Source: Ettlia oleoabundans (lineage: Eukaryota > Chlorophyta > Chlorophyceae > Chlamydomonadales). Taken from it: DNA of 13,021 nucleotides. Of this stretch, positions 8,309 to 13,021 are shown in pieces. The notes below the pieces were generated by a model, which worked only from the letters and a program-made list of their open reading frames with translations, ran no database searches and was not told the origin of the DNA. The stretch covers positions 1-13,021 of the forward strand of contig JAAMXP010003220.1 of assembly GCA_019693395.1 (NCBI GenBank). Reading direction: 5' to 3'. Both the position numbers and the translations under genes were made by a program. Position 1 is the first letter of the stretch. Each line of letters begins with the position of its first letter.

Positions 8309-8777
8309 GTTGGAAACTCACAAACGCGGCACACATGAACATCCTGGGGTACACAGCCCAATGGCAGCTATTGTACCGCAAGCCGTTGTCTGCGTACCTC
8401 TTGTTGACCGTGCCCACCCTGCCACCTCAGTTATTCAGTCAGTACTTAAGCTGTGTAATCATGTTTGAGCACTTGTGCTGCAAGCAATAGTGGTTCAGGC
8501 CACAGGGTGGTGATTACACAAGCCAGGAAAGGATCATGCAGGCCCTTCCACTGAAGGTTTGATGGCGGCTTTGGGATGCTGGCAAGTGCGGGATGCTGCT
8601 CATCAAGCACTTCCCAAGGCGAAGGTTGGGAGCCTTTTATGCTTGCTACAGCTTCTTTGGCTCGGAGAGAACACCTGACTCAATAACACGTACAGGTTTT
8701 CTTGGAAGTGCCATGCCAGCTGGAGGAGGTCAGCAAAACTTTGGAGCAATTTTCACTCTATGCAATTATTTCTGATA
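8309..8777. other. Intergenic region between copies 3 and 4
   Basis: This 469-nt stretch has a TGTAA for copy 3 near its left end and, toward copy 4, GAAGGTTG at 8621-8628 followed by TTTTAT at 8635-8640, a weaker version of the promoter arrangement of copies 2 and 3. A 60-codon ORF at 8593-8775 has no recognisable content. Confidence 0.45.
8454..8458 (+). terminator. TGTAA poly(A) signal, copy 3
   Basis: CTGTGTAATC lies about 145 nt after the copy-3 stop, a spacing close to that seen for copy 1 (160 nt). Confidence 0.5.
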
Positions 8778-9929
8778 ATGGTGAGCCTGTGCATGGTAAC
8801 GAGGTCTCTGATCCTCCTTAGCCTGCTGCTGGCAGCTGGCATGGACGGAGCCAGGGCCCAGGGAACAGCCACTCTAAAAGTAGAGGCTGTTCTCAACTAA
8901 AACCCTCAGCAGGTGACGAGGCTTACGCCTGTGCTTCTTGATCGTCAAGGTTTGCTCCCGTTCCTAGGCAGCTTAGTTGAACCAGGTAAGCCCGCTGTGC
9001 AGCGAGTAGCACACATGCAGCTCATCAGAGAGCTCGTGACGAAGCACCATAAGCTGCAAGCATGCAGAATGCCGCACCGCTGGACGGCGCTCAGCTGCCT
9101 CCACCCCCGCCCACACCACCAGGCGCGCCATTGGAGCAATGCGTGCTGCTCTCAAACTTCAATGCCATGGGAGATGTCATCAAGGAGCTACGGAGCCAAT
9201 CTTCTGTTGCAGAGTGCTGCACTGCCTGCCTACAAACTGAGTGGTGCAACATATTCGTGTTCTGTCCAGGAGCGGGCGAACGTGCAGCTGACTGGTAGGC
9301 CACAGCGGCACTTGGGAGCTCAGTATGTTTTGGTGGCAGCAATGCCCGCTTCTTCTCGCTGTGAGTCGCATTGCACTGCGGCACCGACCAATAATTGTTG
9401 TTGCCAGCAAGTTCAGCTCCCGCAAGGTTGATGCACCACCGAGTACAGCTAGTGTTTGTGGTGTTTGCTGGTTCCCAGGCTGCTTAACATTTCAACTTTG
9501 CTTCCCGCACCTTCCCTGCCGTTGGGCCTGAAATGTGCACATCATGGCAGCTGGGGGTCCCTCCTGTTTCCCTTCCCAGGCTGAATAAACATTTTCCCAT
9601 GAGCTCTCCACTAGTTGCAGTGATGATGGATCTGGCACCAAATATCCAACGGGCACCTGCACGCTCAAGGCACAGACGGGCAGCAGGCTAGGGGAGGGGT
9701 GTCCCTTGGCTGCTGGCAGGTCAAGGGAGGGGTGTCCCTTGGCTGCCGGCTATACCCACAGGCACGGTTATGAGTCGGCCGGTACGGCTCCCCTGCCCAG
9801 GTCCAGTAGGGCCTAAGTAGCGGGGTTATGTAACACACACACGCACAGAACTTGATGACTGGGCAGCTGCCTGAATTTTATACCCAAGGACCTGTTGTAA
9901 GGTGGACCAGCGGCTACATTCCCAGCTGA
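8778..9929 (+). CDS. Secreted eight-cysteine (PAN/apple-like) domain protein, copy 4 (subfamily B), last exon interrupted by insertion
   Basis: Exon 1 (8778-8879) encodes a signal peptide (LILLSLLLAAG, GARAQG). Exon 2 (9068-9294) encodes a short Pro linker (QLPPPPPTPPGAP) and the domain from Cys59 (CVLLSNFNAMGDV, ECCTAC, CNIFVFC). Exon 3 starts at 9621 with the T that completes Cys110 (DDGSGTKYPTGTCTLKAQ). Homology stops at 9675 and resumes at 9849 (NLMTGQLPEFY to WTSGYIPS, TGA at 9927-9929), because 173 bp are inserted. Read straight through, the frame runs 46 extra codons to TAA at 9814-9816 (174 residues, C-terminal segment lost). No GT donor inside the insert restores the frame with the AG at 9847-9848. 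A GC donor right after AAG (9670) would, losing only Ala-Gln and giving 152 residues. So this copy is a truncated gene, a gene with a newly made intron, or a pseudogene. Intron 1 uses AAA|GTAGAG, a weak donor. Confidence 0.65.
9676..9848. mobile_element. 173-bp insertion in the last exon of copy 4, flanked by 7-bp direct repeat
   Basis: Comparison with the other copies brackets the insert exactly. GCACAGA occurs at 9670-9676 and again at 9843-9849, as expected for a target-site duplication. Inside are two copies of a 26-nt unit (9692-9717 and 9725-9750, one mismatch, period 33 nt), an in-frame TAA at 9814-9816, TGTAA at 9829-9833 and a CA-run ending in GCACAG, which looks like a splice acceptor. 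There are no clear terminal inverted repeats and no coding capacity. It could be a short non-autonomous element, an introner-like insertion or filler DNA. Confidence 0.6.
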
Positions 9930-10488
9930 GCGGAGGGTGACCATGGAGAACAACTCGCTTGAACCTGCTGGCGCGTTAGCCAGGAGTCAGAGCATGTTTA
10001 ATTTACAACCTTCCGACGGCTATTGTTTATCATTTGTTCAGTTGTTGGAATGTTTGCATTGCTATGGCACCACCAGGCCACTTTTCAGGGGGCGCACGCC
10101 ATGACTTACAGCAGGATGACTTACAGCAGGTGTGGCTGCATGGTTGAAGTGAGCAGCTGGACCACTTCAGCAAAACAAGTTGCAATGCAGCCAAGTCGAC
10201 GTTGGGTGCTGGGCTGGAGAAGTTGTAGAGGCACCCAGGGGCCCCTGCCGTGGCAGCTTGAAAACTGTGGTGATGACGAGGCCCAAGGGTGCATTGGACG
10301 AGCGGATGCTACATGTACAGGTGAACCAGCAATCAACGCCAAACGTGAATACGCACTGGATGCATGTGTTGACGGGTAGGTAAACAGGCTGGCAGTACGC
10401 CGGCAAGGCAGTACAGGGCTCCTTCCTGTGTTGAAAGTGCAGACTATTGGCGCTTAATCTCCTCATCAACCTGGCAAGATCCTCTGCA
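9930..10488. other. Intergenic region between copies 4 and 5
   Basis: This 559-nt stretch has a perfect 15-bp tandem duplication at 10101-10130 and an open but featureless plus-strand frame at 10023-10379. I see no TGTAA on the plus strand and no TATA element I would trust. Confidence 0.45.
10101..10130. repeat. Perfect 15-bp tandem duplication
   Basis: ATGACTTACAGCAGG occurs twice in direct succession (10101-10115 and 10116-10130). It is intergenic; only two copies are present. Confidence 0.85.
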
Positions 10489-11379
10489 ATGCATCGGTCC
10501 TTCCTCCTCACTTGCGTGGTGCTGGCCGCTTGCACAAGCGGCCCGGGAGCAAGGGCGCAGCGGCCGTCTTCGTTGGCCCTGCCGCAGGTGCCAGAAACGC
10601 CGTTTGCGCATTGACTAGTTGTATCGTTCTTGCCTTTGAAACCGCGTTAAGATGCTGCCGTGCAGGACGGTGCTCCTGCGCCATTGGACAGTGCTCCGTC
10701 GCCGCCGCCCTCCCCGCCAGCAGCGGAGGCTTCGCCATCCCCATCTCCTTCTCCATCTCCATCCCCTTCTCCCTCTCCTCCTCCTTCTCCCTCACCTTCT
10801 CCATCTCCCTCCCCGCCTGGCGGCCAATGCGTGCTTCTGCCCAACTTCAATGCCGAGGGAGATGTGATACAGGAGCTGCGAAATGTAGCGGCTGAGGCCG
10901 ACTGCTGCACAGCCTGCCGGGAGTCTGACCAATGCAACGTCTTCGTTATGTGTGCTAGGGGTGGTGGCTGGTGAGGGGCGCTGATAAAGTGGGTTGAAAT
11001 CCTTGGCGGCCAAAATGCACATGTGATCTTAGTGCTGTGTGGAGCTGCTGGCAGCTGCCATCTACATGGCAGCCCGCAAGAGGCGGCCCTGGGGCCGTTC
11101 CTCTGCTGGCTTCCTCAATCCACGCCCAAGGGCGTATTCTTTCTTTCTTCTTTCATGGCAACGCCAGGTAGCGGCTGTAGTGCTTCTGTGCTCCCATGCA
11201 GCTTGGTCCAGCCTTCCCTTGCGCCCCATCCTCTTCTTTGCAGCGATGATGGATCGGGCAACGTGTATCCAAGGGGCACGTGCACTTTGAAGACTCAGAG
11301 CCTGGGTGCTGGCCAGGAGCCAGAGTATTTCGCACAGGGCCAGACTGTACCCTGGACCAGCGGTTACATCCCCAGCTGA
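10489..11379 (+). CDS. Secreted eight-cysteine (PAN/apple-like) domain protein, copy 5 (subfamily B), with (Ser-Pro)n linker
   Basis: Three exons, 10489-10587, 10666-10970 and 11244-11379, give 179 residues. Exon 1 encodes the signal peptide (RSFLLTCVVLAACTS, GARAQ) and ends in CAG|GTGCCA. Exon 2 starts DGAPAPLDSAP, matching AAPLDGAQ of copy 4. It then has a Ser-Pro repeat at residues 56-84, a motif typical of hydroxyproline-rich glycoproteins of algal walls, where SP runs are arabinosylated. The domain runs from Cys88 (CVLLPNFNAEGDV, DCCTAC, CNVFVMC) through split-codon Cys135 to Cys148 (GTCTLK), ending PWTSGYIPS. The donor TG|GTGAGG means intron retention gives Trp followed by TGA. With its cleavable signal and SP linker this is probably a wall or extracellular-matrix protein; the binding partner is unknown. 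Confidence 0.88.
10732..10818 (+). repeat. Ser-Pro coding microsatellite in copy 5
   Basis: Alternating TCN-CCN codons (mostly TCC/TCT with CCA/CCT/CCC) run for 29 codons with one PPP break. The hexanucleotide period makes this segment prone to length change. The other copies lack a pure SP run. Confidence 0.85.
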
Positions 11380-11823
11380 GCGCTGTTGTGGTTCTAGTAC
11401 ACCCAGGCTTGCCTCGAACCACTTTAGTTCAAGCACACACACATTTCTTAACTCAACACGTTTCGCATATGCACACTGTTGTCCTGCCAGCGTGAATGTT
11501 CACAACATACGCGTAAGATTGAAAGACAAGTTTCTGCCTTGCCAGTGACAAACAGGCTGAACATAACAAACAAATAGCAGCCATGGAGTGCAGCAGACAC
11601 AAGCGGGCTGGGCATGCGTAGGACTCAAATGACTTGTGCTGCAGCACAGGCAGTTGGCGCAGGTGCGCCTGTGTGAGGCGATACCAATGGCGCATGCAAG
11701 AAGTGGGGTGGCGCCAGGGGAGGGGCACAATTCGTGCCACCCACGGCAGCATTACGCCCACTGTAGCCCGCCGGGAGAAGAAGGTGAGAGGGTAAAGGGA
11801 GAAGTACAACGGATTGATTCAAA
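11380..11823. other. Intergenic region after copy 5
   Basis: This 444-nt stretch holds no supported gene, plus-strand TGTAA or TATA box that I can see. Minus-strand ORFs over it show no recognisable content. No signal-peptide exon for the ORF that follows is evident. Confidence 0.4.
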
Positions 11824-12114
11824 ATGCCAGATGGACTTGGGCAGTTGCCTATGCAGATGGCGCAGTGCTGGCAGGGCAGGGAGTTGTGCCAGGGCAACCC
11901 GGTAGATATGGGGTTATGGGAATGCGGGCGACTATGCTCTGTCACTGCTATATGCTGCCACCACGTTCGAACCCAATTTGATCACCTCCAGTGCTACCTG
12001 TTTTTGCCAGAGGGTCCTAACTGGCGCTGTTTCCAGCTATCCTTGGATGCATCAACTGGCAGTACAGCGGCACACCCTATGTTTCCAGCCGCGTCCTACA
12101 TCCCCAGCAGTTAG
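11824..12114 (+). pseudogene. Diverged Cys-rich ORF, possible seventh family member or relic (96 codons)
   Basis: The ORF runs from ATG to TAG. It has no signal peptide of its own. Its middle reads LWECGRLCSVTAICC, then QCYLFLPEGPNWRC, a spacing (C-x3-C-x5-C ... C-[YW]-L) that resembles PAN/apple domains. It ends SYIPSS and TAG, close to the SGYIPS stop of the neighbours. The final C-to-C distance (12 versus 13) and the Gly ten residues after the last Cys also match the paralogues, with about five residues missing before YIP. The CC-x-A-C and C-N-x-x-V-x-C blocks are absent. It may be a divergent relative, an exon of a gene with an unseen first exon, or coincidence. CTCCAG before TGC TAC could be an acceptor for a shorter exon. 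Confidence 0.35.
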
Positions 12115-12142
12115 TAAAGCATATCGGCCGAACGCATTCAGA

Positions 12143-12975
12143 ATGTCAATACCTATTTTGTATCAGGCACTGCTGCTTGCCAGCCTGCTGCTGGCGGCGG
12201 GCGTAGGCGGAGCCATGGCACAGCCGCCTTCCGGTGGCAACGCGCAGGTTTGAGAACAAAACCCCCACAACTCATGCCGAGCCATGCAACCTTGCTTGCT
12301 AGTTCGGTGGCTTCACCCAAGCGGGCTGCCTGCAACCCGCCCTCCCTAGCCTGATGAACCTCAAGTCACCGGCTGGATTGTGCTTCTGTTTTAAGCATTA
12401 TCACCACAAGTGTACCAACAACACATTGCCTGCCCGCGTCAGGAGTCTCAGCCTACAGCACCAGCGAAGGAAGAAGAATGCCTGATGCTGTTCAACTTCA
12501 ATGGTAGCGGCGTTGTGTTGACCGAGCTGAACACGACTTGGCTGGAAGACTGCTGCATTGCCTGCTTCACTACCCCTTACTGCAATGTCTTCGTTCACTG
12601 CAATGAGGAGAGCTGGTGAGCAGATTGGCAGTCAACCTGGGACATCATGGCCGCAATGCTCCTCGCTGCGACGTGCCACTGCTGCACAAATCTTGCACTG
12701 GCGTTAGCAAGCAATTTTATGGTGCTTGCCAACCACTACCTGCATTGGCTGGCGCTGCTCAGCTGGATGTCCTGCTGGAGGCTTTCTGCTCTGTGCGCTT
12801 GCTGACCCCTGCTGGGCCGTCCTCTCTGTTGCCCTGCAGCGACGATGGATCTGGCACCATGTATCCAAAGGGCACGTGCACGCTCAAGGCACAGAACCTG
12901 GTGCCTGGCCAGGAGCCTGAGTTTTATTGTACGGGCGAGGGTGTAACCTGGACGACTGGCTACATTCCCAAATGA
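12143..12975 (+). CDS. Secreted eight-cysteine (PAN/apple-like) domain protein, copy 6 (subfamily B), shortest
   Basis: Three exons, 12143-12247, 12443-12615 and 12840-12975, give 137 residues. Exon 1 encodes the signal peptide (YQALLLASLLLAAGVGGA, then MAQ), clearly related to copy 4 exon 1, and ends GCG CAG|GTTTGA. The acceptor CGTCAG|GAG keeps frame. The linker is only about 20 residues (SQPTAPAKEEE) with no Pro run. The domain starts at Cys48 (CLMLFNFNGSGVV), continues DCCIAC and CNVFVHC, and is joined at split-codon Cys93 to DDGSGTMYPKGTCTLK, ending WTTGYIPK. The region before the CC pair is one residue shorter than in the other copies, and an extra Cys (YCTGEG) lies near the end. The donor TG|GTGAGC gives Trp and then TGA if the intron is kept. 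Last-exon wording (LVPGQEPEFY) is close to copy 5. Confidence 0.88.
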
Positions 12976-13021
12976 GCATTGCTGATTTTTACATTGACCC
13001 CCCCGCCCCCGCGCCCCCACC
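12976..13021. other. 3' flank of copy 6 with C-rich tract
   Basis: Only 46 nt follow the stop. They end in a C-rich run with short G breaks (from about 13000). Any poly(A) signal lies outside the window. Confidence 0.6.

Noticed and set aside
8593..8775. Plus-strand ORF of 60 codons upstream of copy 4
   Set aside because: It overlaps the putative TTTTAT promoter element and ends just before the copy-4 start; no recognisable content.
10647..10937. Minus-strand ORF with (GEGEGD)-like repeat
   Set aside because: It is the antisense of the (Ser-Pro)n repeat in copy 5, not an independent gene.
1..13021. CRISPR arrays, tRNA or rRNA genes, bacterial operon features, viral genes
   Set aside because: No regular spaced repeats, cloverleaf or rRNA-like segments, Shine-Dalgarno-led gene strings or viral hallmark genes were seen; the gene structure is eukaryotic throughout.

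Overview
The window is nuclear DNA of a green alga (Chlorophyta; I do not name a genus). The evidence is intron-rich genes with GT-AG borders, moderate-to-high GC, TGTAA motifs (the usual chlorophyte poly(A) signal) downstream of several genes, and Ser/Pro-rich secreted proteins of the algal wall/matrix type. Gene models below were built by hand from reading frame, splice consensus, intron phase and comparison between copies inside the window. No RNA or database evidence was available.

Left part (1-3109, minus strand). Two genes lie head to tail. The first in transcription order (3109 to 1683) is a five-exon gene of 267 codons for a protein I cannot name: a transit-peptide-like N-terminus, a Gln/Met/Glu-rich coiled coil and a C-terminal two-helix membrane hairpin. 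Downstream of it (1415 to beyond the left edge) is a mitochondrial-type Mn superoxide dismutase. Its first five exons are present and its C-terminal metal-binding half is outside the window.

Spacer (3110-3968). No gene is convincing here; there are two modest plus-strand ORFs.

Right part (3969-12975, plus strand). Six tandem paralogues encode secreted proteins with a signal peptide, a Pro/Ser/Ala linker of very variable length and one C-terminal domain of about 90 residues with eight conserved cysteines. I read the domain as PAN/apple-like, but that family call is tentative. Copies 1-3 (subfamily A) have one intron and the motif RAARPS after the signal peptide. Copies 4-6 (subfamily B) carry the signal peptide on a separate exon ending near A-Q. 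In all six, a phase-2 intron splits the codon of the seventh cysteine (TG|C or TG|T), and the last exon is 136 nt in the five undisturbed copies. Copy 4 carries a 173-bp insertion in its last exon, flanked by a 7-bp direct repeat, which brings its own stop and TGTAA. A further, strongly diverged Cys-rich ORF (11824-12114) between copies 5 and 6 may be a seventh member or a relic.

The array looks like a lineage-specific, locally duplicating family of extracellular proteins. The most unusual points are the split-cysteine intron whose retention would cut the domain in half, the exonic insertion in copy 4, and a duplicated splice-donor segment with a hairpin in the SOD gene.
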